A stretch of DNA of 64,000 nucleotides, from NCBI RefSeq assembly GCF_900110215.1, contig NZ_FOCX01000001.1, positions 204,882-268,881 of the forward strand, read 5' to 3'. This DNA is from Halorientalis persicus. GTDB taxonomy: Archaea > Halobacteriota > Halobacteria > Halobacteriales > Haloarculaceae. The position numbers and the translations under genes were made by a program. Under the pieces are notes generated by a model, which saw nothing but the letters and a program-made list of their open reading frames with translations, ran no database searches and was not told the origin of the DNA. Below, one piece after another: positions 52,414-60,914 of the stretch (within the stretch, counting starts at the first letter, position 1; each line of letters starts with the position of its first letter).

Positions 52414-53456
52414 TCCTCGGCCATCGCCAGCACGTCGTCGAAAAAGCCCTTCGAGTCGTTGGGCCCTGGGTTCGCTTCGGGGTGGTACTGGCGGGTGATG
52501 ATCTCGAGGTCGTCGTTCTCCAGTCCTTCGGGCGTGTCGTCGTTGACGTTGATCTGGGTGACTTCCAGCTTCTCGCCCGGTTCGGCGACGGTGTAGCCGT
52601 GGTTCTGGGTGGTCATGACGACCCGATCGGTCCGGAGGTCGCGGACGGGCTGGTTGACGCCGCGGTGGCCGAACTCCATCTTTTCCGTCGAGCCGCCCAG
52701 CGCGCTGGCGACGACCTGCTGGCCGAGACAGATGCCAGCCATCGGCGTCTCGCCGGCGTAGCTGTCCACGAGGGTCTTGGTCTGCTCGAAGTTCTCGGGG
52801 TCGCCGGGGCCGTTGGAGATGAACAGCAGGTCGGGGTCGACCGCGGCCACGTCGTCCTCGGTGGCGTCGTAGGGCAGGACGTGGACGGTCGCGTCGCGTT
52901 CGACCAGCGAGTCGATGATCGAGCCCTTCGCGCCGCAGTCGATCAGCGCGACGGTCTCGCCGTCACCGTCCTCGTTGAAGACCTCGGGTTCGCCGACGCT
53001 GACCTGCGCGCCGATCTCCGTGTGATCGGACATGTGCTTGCACTGCTCCAGTTCGGCCAGTGCGTCCTCCTCGGTGGCGTCCGGGCCGGCGGCGATCCCG
53101 CACTTCATCGCGCCCTCGTCGCGGATGCCCGTGACGAGTTCGCGCGTGTCCAGGTGGTCGACCGCCGGGACGCCCTCGGATTCGAGCCACTCGGCCACGT
53201 CCTCGGTGAGTTCGCGGGCGACGACGCCACGCGGGTGGACGCGGTCGGACTCGAAGCGTTCCTCTCGGACGCCGTAGTTCCCGATCAGCGGGTACGAGAA
53301 CGTCAGGATCTGTTCCTCGTAGGAAGGATCCGTCAGGCTCTCCTCGTATCCCGTGTACGCGGTCGTGAATACCAGTTCCCCACGAGTCGTGCCCGGAGCG
53401 CGGGAGCGCGCCTCGACGACGCGTCCGCCCTCGATAGCCACGTAGGCGTCCGTCAT
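52410..53456 (-). CDS. carA: Carbamoyl-phosphate synthase small subunit
   Basis: 348 residues starting MTDAYVAIEGGRVVEARSRA. The N-terminal domain (FTTAYTGYEESLTDPSYEEQ) and C-terminal class-I glutamine amidotransferase are clear: GICLGQQ carries the nucleophilic cysteine, and HPEANPGP provides the histidine and glutamate of the triad. It hydrolyses glutamine and passes ammonia to CarB. An upstream TATA-like box (minus-strand ACTTATC, 53483-53489) is 27-33 bases from the ATG, consistent with a leaderless message. The gene is divergent from an Lrp/AsnC regulator and is separated from carB by three genes. Confidence 0.96.
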   Translation of the reverse strand: MTDAYVAIEGGRVVEARSRAPGTTRGELVFTTAYTGYEESLTDPSYEEQILTFSYPLIGNYGVREERFESDRVHPRGVVARELTEDVAEWLESEGVPAVDHLDTRELVTGIRDEGAMKCGIAAGPDATEEDALAELEQCKHMSDHTEIGAQVSVGEPEVFNEDGDGETVALIDCGAKGSIIDSLVERDATVHVLPYDATEDDVAAVDPDLLFISNGPGDPENFEQTKTLVDSYAGETPMAGICLGQQVVASALGGSTEKMEFGHRGVNQPVRDLRTDRVVMTTQNHGYTVAEPGEKLEVTQINVNDDTPEGLENDDLEIITRQYHPEANPGPNDSKGFFDDVLAMAED

Positions 53457-53482
53457 TACGAGATGCGTATCCGTCCGGCGCT

Positions 53483-53489
53483 GATAAGT
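53483..53489 (-). promoter_or_regulatory. TATA-like box of carA
   Basis: ACTTATC on the minus strand, 27-33 bases before the carA ATG. Confidence 0.55.
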
Positions 53490-53507
53490 GTTGCTTTCGA
53501 AGCGCAG

Positions 53508-53522
53508 TTACGAATTTCGCAA
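53508..53522. promoter_or_regulatory. CGAATTTCG element in the carA-lrp intergenic region
   Basis: TTACGAATTTCGCAA in the 102-base region between carA and the divergent regulator. CGAATTTCG (53511-53519) matches a half of the carB palindrome exactly. It is 20-30 bases upstream of the carA TATA-like box and about 40 bases before the regulator start. Confidence 0.6.
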
Positions 53523-53558
53523 TCCTCAAGTACGGCGGGTGAGTACCTGCATATCTCA

Positions 53559-53972
53559 ATGGACGAGCTGGACCGGCAGATCCTGAGCATTCTGCGCCGG
53601 GACGCCCGGACGGCCTACACGGAGATCGCGGATCGGGTGGGGACCTCGGAGGGGACGGTCCGGAACCGCGTCGAGCGGCTGGTCGAGGACGGTGTCATCG
53701 AGCGCTTTACCGTCGCCACGTCCACCGGGAACGTCAAGGCGATGATCGAGATCAGCGTCGACGTCAACGTCGACACCGCCGCGGTCTCGGATCGGATCGT
53801 CGAGTGGCAGGAGGTCGATTCGGTCTGGCAGGTCTCGGGCGAGGAGGATATCGTGCTGGTCGTCGACGCCGCCGACACCGAGCGGGTCAACGAGTTGATT
53901 ACGAAAGCCCGGGAGTTGGACGAAGTCGTGAGTACGAAGACCAGATTGATTTTGGACGAGCGGCTCGGGTGA
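53559..53972 (+). CDS. Lrp/AsnC family transcriptional regulator
   Basis: 137 residues starting MDELDRQILSILRRDARTAY. An N-terminal winged helix (EIADRVGTSEGTVRNRVERL) is followed by the RAM ligand-binding domain (VWQVSGEEDIVLVVDAADTE, ending VSTKTRLILDERL). Such proteins form dimers to octamers that respond to amino acids or related metabolites. It is divergent from carA, sharing its regulatory region. Control of the car genes is a likely guess supported by the shared CGAATTTCG element, not shown. Confidence 0.9.
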   Translation: MDELDRQILSILRRDARTAYTEIADRVGTSEGTVRNRVERLVEDGVIERFTVATSTGNVKAMIEISVDVNVDTAAVSDRIVEWQEVDSVWQVSGEEDIVLVVDAADTERVNELITKARELDEVVSTKTRLILDERLG

Positions 53973-54039
53973 GCGACCGCGCGAACCCGTCCGTTTCACG
54001 AAATCGATCTGAGCCGAATCTTGGACGAACGACTCGGGT
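53952..54039 (+). repeat. 19-bp repeat of the regulator's 3' end
   Basis: TTGGACGAGCGGCTCGGGT (53952-53970, last codons of the regulator) recurs as TTGGACGAACGACTCGGGT at 54021-54039 with two mismatches. The second copy still reads LDERLG followed by a stop. It is probably a small local duplication; the rest of this 191-base gap shows only a GC-rich imperfect hairpin near 54099-54132. Confidence 0.5.
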
Positions 54040-54163
54040 AGCGAGGCGAAGTCGCGCCGCGACCTCGGAATCTGGGAGCGAACCTGCCCGCGAGCCCCCG
54101 GGTCGGCCTCGCCGAGCGCAGGCCGGGGGAACGCACATACACCTGCCGACCGAACGGTAGCCC

Positions 54164-54616
54164 ATGTCACTCGATGTCGAGGTTCCCGACCCGCCACGGC
54201 TCAGCGGCCCCGGCGATCCGGGCGATTACGAATCAGTCGAGGAAGCGGAGGAGTGGACCGGCGACGACGCGCCCCGGCGAGCGCTCTCGGAGATGCTGTC
54301 GGCCGGAGCGTGGGAGGACGGCTTCGAGGAGTGGCGCCGAGGGACCTCCCTCTCGGTCGCGCAGTTCGAGGCTACCTGCGAGCTGGGGGCGTTCCAGCGC
54401 CTCGACTTCCACTACAACCCCACCGCCGAGGACGTGGGCTACCGCGCGCCGTCGCTCCCCGAGGGTCCGGACACGCTTGCCGAGGCGGGGCTGGATCGGG
54501 ACGACGCCCGAGAGATCGAAGGGGAACTCGACGACCTCGGTCGGATCGTCAGCGAAGTCCTCGAAAACGACTACATCCACCGGTCCTCCGAGGAGTTCGG
54601 GTACGACTGGGAGTAG
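54164..54616 (+). CDS. Small acidic haloarchaeal protein, unknown function
   Basis: 150 residues starting MSLDVEVPDPPRLSGPGDPG. A conserved-looking core (WTGDDAPRRALSEMLSAGAW, QFEATCELGAFQRLDFHYNP, APSLPEGPDTLAEAGLDRDD) ends in a helix and VLENDYIHRSSEEFGYDWE. No membrane segment. A TATA-like ACATACA box lies about 30 bases upstream. I do not recognise it. The DNA after it is a broken gene. Confidence 0.7.
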   Translation: MSLDVEVPDPPRLSGPGDPGDYESVEEAEEWTGDDAPRRALSEMLSAGAWEDGFEEWRRGTSLSVAQFEATCELGAFQRLDFHYNPTAEDVGYRAPSLPEGPDTLAEAGLDRDDAREIEGELDDLGRIVSEVLENDYIHRSSEEFGYDWE

Positions 54617-54660
54617 CTCTGTAGACGGACGCCGCCGTCGCGGTCACTCCGCTCCGGGCG

Positions 54661-55140
54661 GTGCGCCGACGCCTGGCGAAACCCACTCCGGTTCGGTCAG
54701 GTTCCCCTTCTCGGAGTGTATCCGCCGGTAGAGAACTCCGTGCAGTCGGTGGGGGCCTGGTGTCGACCCGTGGCGCGACCCGATCCTCGCGGATGGCGTC
54801 GACGACCGCTGCGGGCGCTCTCGCACCCGGGCGGGCGGCCGGCGTGGGTCGCGGCGCGAACCCGTGGTTCGACGTGACCGTCGTCGAGGAGCGACCGGGG
54901 TCGAGCCTGGCCGACCTCGCGCGCTCCGCGATGCTCGAACGGGTACTCGGTACCGACGCCGAGGGCGTGACCCGGTTCCGGACGCCGGCGCTGTCGGTGT
55001 CGGTCGTCGAGGACGCGTCGGCGACGTTCAGCCTCGACGGGGAACTCCGGACGGCGAGTGCGGTCCATCTGCGGACGGATCCGGGGACCGTCCGGCTTCC
55101 GGTCGGCCCGACCTACCGCCCCGATCCGGCGACGGACTGA
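54661..55140 (+). pseudogene. Remnant of a YegS/diacylglycerol-kinase-type lipid kinase
   Basis: From about 54850 to the stop the frame reads FDVTVVEERPGSSLADLARS, RFRTPALSVSVVEDASATFS, LDGELRTASAVHLRTDPGTV and RLPVGPTYRPDP, the C-terminal beta-domain of the lipid-kinase family (with the conserved LDGE), about 95 residues of a usual 300. The 180 bases before it, in any frame, do not give the preceding domain or the GGDGT nucleotide-binding motif. The gene has lost its N-terminus and probably frameshifted near 54840. No start of its own is convincing. Family assignment is by pattern. Confidence 0.55.
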
Positions 55141-55156
55141 TTGAGCAACCTCGATT

Positions 55157-55164
55157 CCTTTTTC
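55157..55164 (+). promoter_or_regulatory. TATA-like box of idi
   Basis: CCTTTTTC region, 25-32 bases before the idi ATG at 55189, in otherwise GC-rich DNA. It selects the 55189 start over the TTG at 55141. Confidence 0.45.
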
Positions 55165-55188
55165 AACCCGCTCGCCGATTGCACAGCC

Positions 55189-55779
55189 ATGAGTTCAGAG
55201 GAGACGGCTGGAGGTATAGACTCCGACGGGGGCGATACCGAACACGAGAACGCCCGACAGGCGGTCGTAAAGGTCGACGAAGACGACACGGAGCTCGGGA
55301 CGGTCAATCGCCTCGATGCCCACACCGGCGACGGGATCCGACACCGCGCGTTCACGTCGCTGCTGTTCGACGAGGACGACAACATCCTGCTGGCCCAGCG
55401 CAGCCCCGACAAGCGCCTCTGGGACACCCACTGGGACGGCACCGTCGCGTCCCACCCCGTCCAGGGCCAGAGTCAGGAAGACGCGACCCGCCAGCGCCTC
55501 GAAGAGGAGCTCGGCGTCACACCCGACCAGTACGATGATCTGGAAGTGACCGACCGCTTCGAGTACAAACGCTACTACCCCAACGAGGGCATCGAGTGGG
55601 AGGTCTGTTCCGTGCTGCAGGCCACCCTGACCGACCGGACGCTCGATCCCGACCCCGAGGAAGTGGCCGGCATCATGTGGGTCCCCTACGAACGGCTCCA
55701 CCAGAACCCCAAGTGGTACCGCCAGCTCCGGCTCTGTCCCTGGTTCGAGATCGCGATGCGCCGGGACACCGAAGAGTAA
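55189..55779 (+). CDS. idi: Isopentenyl-diphosphate delta-isomerase, type 1, active-site Cys replaced
   Basis: 196 residues starting MSSEETAGGIDSDGGDTEHE. A Nudix-fold IDI-1 that interconverts IPP and DMAPP for isoprenoid (ether lipid, carotenoid, retinal) synthesis. Metal ligands are kept: DAHTGDGIRHRAF (two histidines), SHPVQ (third) and EWEVCSV (the two glutamates), and the Nudix-like SQEDATRQRLEEELGV is clear. At the site of the catalytic cysteine (E. coli SVCGHP) this protein reads TVASHP, with alanine. It may use a different base, have lost activity, or be a haloarchaeal variant; a type-2 enzyme could do the main work elsewhere. It lies next to the broken lipid-kinase gene. Confidence 0.85.
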   Translation: MSSEETAGGIDSDGGDTEHENARQAVVKVDEDDTELGTVNRLDAHTGDGIRHRAFTSLLFDEDDNILLAQRSPDKRLWDTHWDGTVASHPVQGQSQEDATRQRLEEELGVTPDQYDDLEVTDRFEYKRYYPNEGIEWEVCSVLQATLTDRTLDPDPEEVAGIMWVPYERLHQNPKWYRQLRLCPWFEIAMRRDTEE

Positions 55780-55918
55780 ACTCGTTTTCTCGACGTTTCA
55801 CAACTCTCTCGCCGTTTTCCGTGCCCGAGTCCCGGCTGTCCGACGCCGGAGAGCCGTGCTGTTGCTCGTCGTGTGTGGGTCGTGAAAAATGAAGTGAGTG
55901 TCCGCGTCGCGATCCGGA

Positions 55919-58183
55919 TTAGCTACCCGAGTTGCTCGGGGCGTCCGGGTTGTTCTCGACCGTCTCCTCGCTGAACTCGATGTAGAGGTTCTGGACGATC
56001 TCGTTCTCGCCAGCGCCGGCCGGCAGGCCGACGTCGTTGTTGACCGCGGTGGCGAGGAAGCCACAGGTCTCCTGGGTCGCTGCGGGAATACTGAACGTCC
56101 CGTCGACCAGGGTCGAGCGGGCCGTGCCGTCGTCCTGAACCGGACCGGGTGAGCCAGTCAGGTTGCCGCTCGTGCCGGTCGTCCCTTCGACGTTGACCTC
56201 GAGCCCACAGCTGTCGTCGAGCGCGGGGTCCTCGAGGAACGAGAAGATCGGCGCGTTGAACGACGCCTCGCCCGTCTCTGCGTTCAGGTTGCCGGTGATG
56301 GTGCCCTGAAGCGTGTTGTTGGCCGGGACCGTACCCAGCGTGGTGTCGTCGAACGGAATCGGCGGGAACTCGAAGTTCTCCGGCGAGACCGTGTAGTCAC
56401 CCGTCTCCGGGTCGTAGTCGGCCGTGAACTTCACACAGCCTTTGGACTCGTTCTCGGGCACACCGTTCGGACAGTCCGGCAGGGGCGAGCGCAGGTTGTT
56501 CGTCCCGACCTGCAGATAGCCGCTCTCGGCGTACGCCGTGAACGACTGGTAGGTCGGACCCGTCTCGCTGAGTGAGAAGTCCTGCGTGGTCGTCTCGCCG
56601 GCCGTCACGGAGACGGTGGCGTTGTCGGACTGGTAGCCGTCGGCAGTGACCTCGACCGTGTAGTCGCCTTCCTCGACGGTCAGCGAGTAACTGCCGTCGG
56701 CGGCGGTGGTCGTGGACTGCCCGCCGGCCGAGACGGTGGCACCCTCGATGGCACTGTCACTCTGGTCGGTGACCGTCCCTTCGATCGTACCATCAACGAC
56801 CGGCGCGTTCAGGCTGATCTGGGCGGTGTCGGTGTCGTTCTGCGTGGAGACGCCGTGAGTGTAGGTGCCCGCGGCGAGGTCGCTGGTGTCCACGTCGAAC
56901 GTCACCGTCGTGCTGGCACCGCTCGCCAGGGTCTCGTCCTGCGCGGTGATCTCCTCCAGTTCGCCGTCGTCGTCGGTGTCGATACCGAACGCGACGGACT
57001 GCGTGTCGTCACCGTCACCGACGTTCTCCACGTCGGCGGAGACGGAGATCGTGTCACCCACGGTCGCCTCGGCCGGCGCGTCCAGGTTCGACACCTGGAA
57101 GTTCGGCGCTTGCTGGGGCGCGTTCAGGGTGATCTGGGCAGTGTCGGTGTCGTTCTGCGTGGAGACGCCGTGAGTGTAGGTGCCCGCGGCGAGGTCGCTG
57201 GTGTCCACGTCGAACGTCACCGTCGTGCTGGCACCGCTCGCCAGGGTCTCGTCCTGTGCGGTGATCTCTTCCAGCTCGCCGTCGTCGTCGGTGTCGATAC
57301 CGAACGCGACGGACTGCGTGTCTTCCTGACCGCCTTCGTTGGTCACGTCGGCGGAGACGCTGATCGTCGAGCCGACGGTCGCCTCGGCCGGCGCGTTCAG
57401 GTTCGACACCTGGAAGTCGGCGGGCGTGGCAGGTGCAGTAACCGTCACGTCGGTGGACGCGCTGTCGTTCGCGCTACTGACCGTCGCAGTGTAGTCAGCA
57501 GCGTCACCCTCGGTCGTCGTCCAGGAGAGCGAGACGGTCTCGCTCGTGCCGGCGTCCAGGGAGACGTCCGTGCTGTCCTGCACGCTACCCGCAACGTTCA
57601 GTTCGACCGTCTGCGTGCCGGCGGACTCGCCGGTGTTTTCGACGGTCGCGTCGACCGTCAGCGTCTCGCCTTCGACGACTGGCGAGTTGCTGCTCGGCGT
57701 TCCGACGTCGAAGTTCGCCGGTTCGGGTTCCGGTTCCGGCTCGCCGCCGACGGACTTGAGCGTGACTACGCCGTCGTCCGCGTTGATCGTCCCGTCGACC
57801 GTCTCGCCGCCCTCGATGGACGCCGACACGTCGACCGGGTAGTGTTCACCGAAGAAGAAGAACGCCCCGACGCGGAGCGTCACGTGACTTTCGGTCCCGT
57901 CGGCCGTCACGGTCTCCGTTTCGTCCGCGACCGTAATGTCGACGGTTTCCCCCTCAGGTGCGGTGTACGTGACTTCGACTTTCGAGACCTTCCCGGTGAA
58001 CAGCGTCTCTTTCGTTACTTCGGCAGTAACGTTCCCGAATTCGGCCTCGTCCGTCGTCTGTGTCGATACGCCTGTCGCCGCTGCGGGCTGGACCGCCACC
58101 ATCCCCATCGCCACTACAGCGATAAGCAGTGCCGTCAACCCGGCTGAGTACAGTAACTTACGATTTGCTTGCAAGGTTTGCAT
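55919..58183 (-). CDS. Secreted CARDB/carboxypeptidase-regulatory-domain protein
   Basis: 754 residues starting MQTLQANRKLLYSAGLTALL. A Sec signal leads to an Ig-like region, then three CARDB-type modules: about 155-265, 266-365 and 370-470. Modules two and three are almost the same (both read VSNL-APAEATVGSTISV- or GDTISV-like, then EITAQDETLASGASTTVTFD). A carboxypeptidase-regulatory-like beta sandwich follows (about 475-560, IEGTVTDQSDSAIEGATVSA), then a beta-rich C-terminal domain of about 190 residues with four cysteines. There is no PGF-CTERM or membrane anchor, so it is probably released or held by other surface proteins. The AT-rich region 58215-58250 holds its promoter. Confidence 0.85.
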   Translation of the reverse strand: MQTLQANRKLLYSAGLTALLIAVVAMGMVAVQPAAATGVSTQTTDEAEFGNVTAEVTKETLFTGKVSKVEVTYTAPEGETVDITVADETETVTADGTESHVTLRVGAFFFFGEHYPVDVSASIEGGETVDGTINADDGVVTLKSVGGEPEPEPEPANFDVGTPSSNSPVVEGETLTVDATVENTGESAGTQTVELNVAGSVQDSTDVSLDAGTSETVSLSWTTTEGDAADYTATVSSANDSASTDVTVTAPATPADFQVSNLNAPAEATVGSTISVSADVTNEGGQEDTQSVAFGIDTDDDGELEEITAQDETLASGASTTVTFDVDTSDLAAGTYTHGVSTQNDTDTAQITLNAPQQAPNFQVSNLDAPAEATVGDTISVSADVENVGDGDDTQSVAFGIDTDDDGELEEITAQDETLASGASTTVTFDVDTSDLAAGTYTHGVSTQNDTDTAQISLNAPVVDGTIEGTVTDQSDSAIEGATVSAGGQSTTTAADGSYSLTVEEGDYTVEVTADGYQSDNATVSVTAGETTTQDFSLSETGPTYQSFTAYAESGYLQVGTNNLRSPLPDCPNGVPENESKGCVKFTADYDPETGDYTVSPENFEFPPIPFDDTTLGTVPANNTLQGTITGNLNAETGEASFNAPIFSFLEDPALDDSCGLEVNVEGTTGTSGNLTGSPGPVQDDGTARSTLVDGTFSIPAATQETCGFLATAVNNDVGLPAGAGENEIVQNLYIEFSEETVENNPDAPSNSGS
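56807..57424 (-). repeat. Near-identical tandem repeat of a 315-bp CARDB unit
   Basis: Two copies, 315 bases (105 residues) apart: 56807-57110 and 57122-57424. The inner 180 bases are almost the same base for base, including third positions, so the duplication is recent or is kept alike by gene conversion. Confidence 0.85.
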
Positions 58184-58368
58184 TCCGCTACCCCCACATC
58201 TTCATAGGTTGTTCCACACATATAATATTTTGCTATATATTTGGCGTAATTTACCCCTTCGAGGGTGTAACTAAATCGTCGAGCGAGGAGCGGGATCGGT
58301 GGAGAAGGGTTCTCAGAGCTGGTAACTGGCGGGTCGGCTTTTTGCCGATGGCCGTCGCTCGGTGACGC

Positions 58369-59067
58369 ATGGAGGTCGAGACGTACAACTCGCTCGGGGG
58401 CCAGGTCGCCCTGGTCACCGGCGCGACCCGCGGCATCGGGGCGGCTATCGCCTCGGACCTCGCGAACCGCGGGGCGACGGTGTACGCGGGCGCTCGGGAC
58501 CCCGAAGACGTGACTGGCTCGGAGCTGGTCCCGCTCGAACTCGACCTCACCGACGAGGACGCCGTCGTCGACGCGGTCGACCGTGTCGACGACGAAAAGG
58601 GCCGGCTCGACGTCCTCGTGAACAACGCCGGCGTGATGGACAGTCGGTCGGGGCTCGCCGAGATGCCGACGAGCGTCATCGACCAGACCCTCGACACCAA
58701 TCTTCGCGGTCCGCTCTTGCTCACGAAGTACGCGCTCCCGCTCTTGCTCTGGCGCAGGGGCAGTCGGGTCGTCAACGTCTCCTCGGCGCTGGCGGCGCTC
58801 CGGCGAGACGGCGGACGCGGAATGCCCGCCTACCGGATCTCCAAATCCGGCCTGAACGCGCTGACGGCCTACCTCGACGCCGAGTACGGCGATCAAGGGC
58901 TCATCGCCAACGCCGCCTGTCCGGGCTGGACCCGCACGGCTATGGGCGGCCCGGACGCCGAGCGCAGTCCCGAGGAAGGCGCGGATACGCCGGTCTGGCT
59001 CGCGCGATTCAAGCCCGATTGCCCCCGCGGGCGCTTCTGGCGGGACCGGCAGGTGATCGACTGGTAA
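58369..59067 (+). CDS. Short-chain dehydrogenase/reductase (SDR)
   Basis: 232 residues starting MEVETYNSLGGQVALVTGAT. The coenzyme motif TGATRGIG, the NNAG motif (VNNAGVMD) and the catalytic YRISK (with VNVSSALAAL supplying the serine) are all present. The GARDPEDVTG after strand two lacks a clear acidic residue, which suggests NADP(H). The substrate is unknown. It converges with the histidine kinase gene, one base apart. Confidence 0.88.
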   Translation: MEVETYNSLGGQVALVTGATRGIGAAIASDLANRGATVYAGARDPEDVTGSELVPLELDLTDEDAVVDAVDRVDDEKGRLDVLVNNAGVMDSRSGLAEMPTSVIDQTLDTNLRGPLLLTKYALPLLLWRRGSRVVNVSSALAALRRDGGRGMPAYRISKSGLNALTAYLDAEYGDQGLIANAACPGWTRTAMGGPDAERSPEEGADTPVWLARFKPDCPRGRFWRDRQVIDW

Positions 59068-59068
59068 C

Positions 59069-60841
59069 TCAGTCGTCGGCCGAGAACCCGATATCCGACG
59101 GGTTCAGGGCCTGTCGGAAGCCGTCGATACCGTCGGACTGCTCGGTCCCCGGATCGTCTTCCTCGTCGGCGTCCGGGAGCAACGCCGTGACGGTACAGCC
59201 CGAGTCGTCGTTCTCGAACTCCAGACGGCCGCCGAACTGCTCGACGGTCCAGTAGACGACCCAGAGTCCGACGCCGCTCCCGTGTTCGAGCGCCGTCTCC
59301 TCGCCCTCTTCGAGGACGGCCAGTTCGTGGGGGTCGATCCCCGGGCCGTTATCGGCGACCTCCAGGGCCGCGAAGTCGTCGGCCTCGCGGACCCGAACGG
59401 TCACCGTCGGGTGATCGGTGTCGTTGTGCTGGACGGCGTTGGCGATGAGTTCGTCGAGCGCGATGGCGATGGCGGGGTCGACCTCGATGTCCAGATCCGT
59501 CGACACGTCGACGGTGATCTCCGCGGCCGGATAGCGGTCGCGGGCGTCCCGAACTTCGGTCCTGACTGCCTCGCCGAGGTCGACCATCACCGTCCCGTCC
59601 TCGTCGAACGTCCGTGAGACCTGTCCGACCTTGTCGCTCTGGTCGGTGATCCGGGTCGCCGTCTCCGTGATCCGATCGAGGCGTTCACGGAGGTCCGGAT
59701 CCGCTAGCTGACGTTCGACGAGTTCGGCGTTGCCCGCGACGACGTTCATCTCGTTGCGAAGGTTGTGTCTGAGCAGTCGGTTGAGGACCTCGAGTCGCTG
59801 GCGCTGCTGGCGTTTGTCGGTCACGTCACGCAGGCTGATGAGCGTCCCGGCGACGGCACCGCGCGCACGGCGAAGCGGCGAGACCCGAACGTTGTAGTAT
59901 CGGGCACCTTCCTCACCCTCCAGCGAGAGTTCCGTCTGGACGTGTGTCCCAGCCTCGTCGTCCAGCAAGGCGGCCAGGTCAGGCAGGACCGTCTCGAGTC
60001 GCTCCCCGATCGCGGCGGCTTCGGACCGATCGAGCAACTCCGCGGCAGCCGGGTTGATGTCCGCGATCCGCTGGTTGTCGTCGAGGACGATCACGCGATC
60101 CTCCATGTTCTCCAGAATCTCGTCGCGTGCGAGATGGCGGGCGACCGGAACCAGTTCCAGTAACTGGCCGCGCAGGATCGTGCCGGCGACGATGATCCCG
60201 CTGATCAGGAACCCGACGGTCGTCGGGTCGATTCCCGGCGGCAGGTACCCGAAAACGTACAGTGCGTTACCCACGAGCGGGATGAACATCGCGATCAACA
60301 GCGCGGTGGCCTGCGTCCGGTAGACGCCCTCGGCGAAGAGGATGACACGCAACAACAGCGCCCCGCCGAGCAACACCAGCAGGTACGAGTAGATGACGTG
60401 GACGTCGTAGAGCAGCCCGGTGACCGATTCGAACGCGACGAACCCGGCGGTCTCGACGGTCGACACTTCCGTCCACAGCAGCGCCGGTCGAAGCACGGTC
60501 GCCCCGACGACGACGACCGGTTCGATCAGCAAGAGCGCGATAGTTCGGGGCGTGACCCACTCGTCGTTCCCGGTGTACTCCAGTACAAGTGTCAGCCAGG
60601 CCAACGCGATCACACACGAGAACACGGTCTCGATGCGCGTCCAGAAGAACTTCGACTCGAGCGGCACCGTCGCGAGGTTCATTCCCTCCGCGAACGACCA
60701 GAAGCTCGCGCCGATGAGAAACACCGCGAGCGGGAAGGCCCCTGGACGCTCCCGATGTTTCAACGCGAAGGCACCCACACCGAGCCCGACGACTGCCGAG
60801 AGAAACACGGGCGCAGTGTAGGGCGTATACTGGAGTTGCAT
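59069..60841 (-). CDS. 7TM-type histidine kinase with PAS domain
   Basis: 590 residues. The first 220 form seven membrane helices (TAPVFLSAVVGLGVGAFALK to TVGFLISGIIVAGTILRGQL), the HisKA_7TM sensor type common in haloarchaea. A PAS domain follows (about 235-345, ILENMEDRVIVLDDNQRIAD). The histidine is in LLRHNLRNEMNVV near residue 360, and the ATPase domain has DELIANAVQHND, DNGPGID and GSGVGLWVV. No response-regulator gene is adjacent. The signal sensed is unknown; the membrane part could respond to lipid state or a small ligand. Confidence 0.9.
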   Translation of the reverse strand: MQLQYTPYTAPVFLSAVVGLGVGAFALKHRERPGAFPLAVFLIGASFWSFAEGMNLATVPLESKFFWTRIETVFSCVIALAWLTLVLEYTGNDEWVTPRTIALLLIEPVVVVGATVLRPALLWTEVSTVETAGFVAFESVTGLLYDVHVIYSYLLVLLGGALLLRVILFAEGVYRTQATALLIAMFIPLVGNALYVFGYLPPGIDPTTVGFLISGIIVAGTILRGQLLELVPVARHLARDEILENMEDRVIVLDDNQRIADINPAAAELLDRSEAAAIGERLETVLPDLAALLDDEAGTHVQTELSLEGEEGARYYNVRVSPLRRARGAVAGTLISLRDVTDKRQQRQRLEVLNRLLRHNLRNEMNVVAGNAELVERQLADPDLRERLDRITETATRITDQSDKVGQVSRTFDEDGTVMVDLGEAVRTEVRDARDRYPAAEITVDVSTDLDIEVDPAIAIALDELIANAVQHNDTDHPTVTVRVREADDFAALEVADNGPGIDPHELAVLEEGEETALEHGSGVGLWVVYWTVEQFGGRLEFENDDSGCTVTALLPDADEEDDPGTEQSDGIDGFRQALNPSDIGFSADD

Positions 60842-60914
60842 CGCTCCGATTGTCGGGACAACGCCAACCCCGAGAATAAGGGTTCCCTCGTCGCTATCAA
60901 AATTGAGAGCAGCT

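Noticed and set aside
56807..57424. CRISPR-like repeat array
   Set aside because: The repeats are 315-base coding modules in frame with a secreted protein, with no short direct repeats or spacers.
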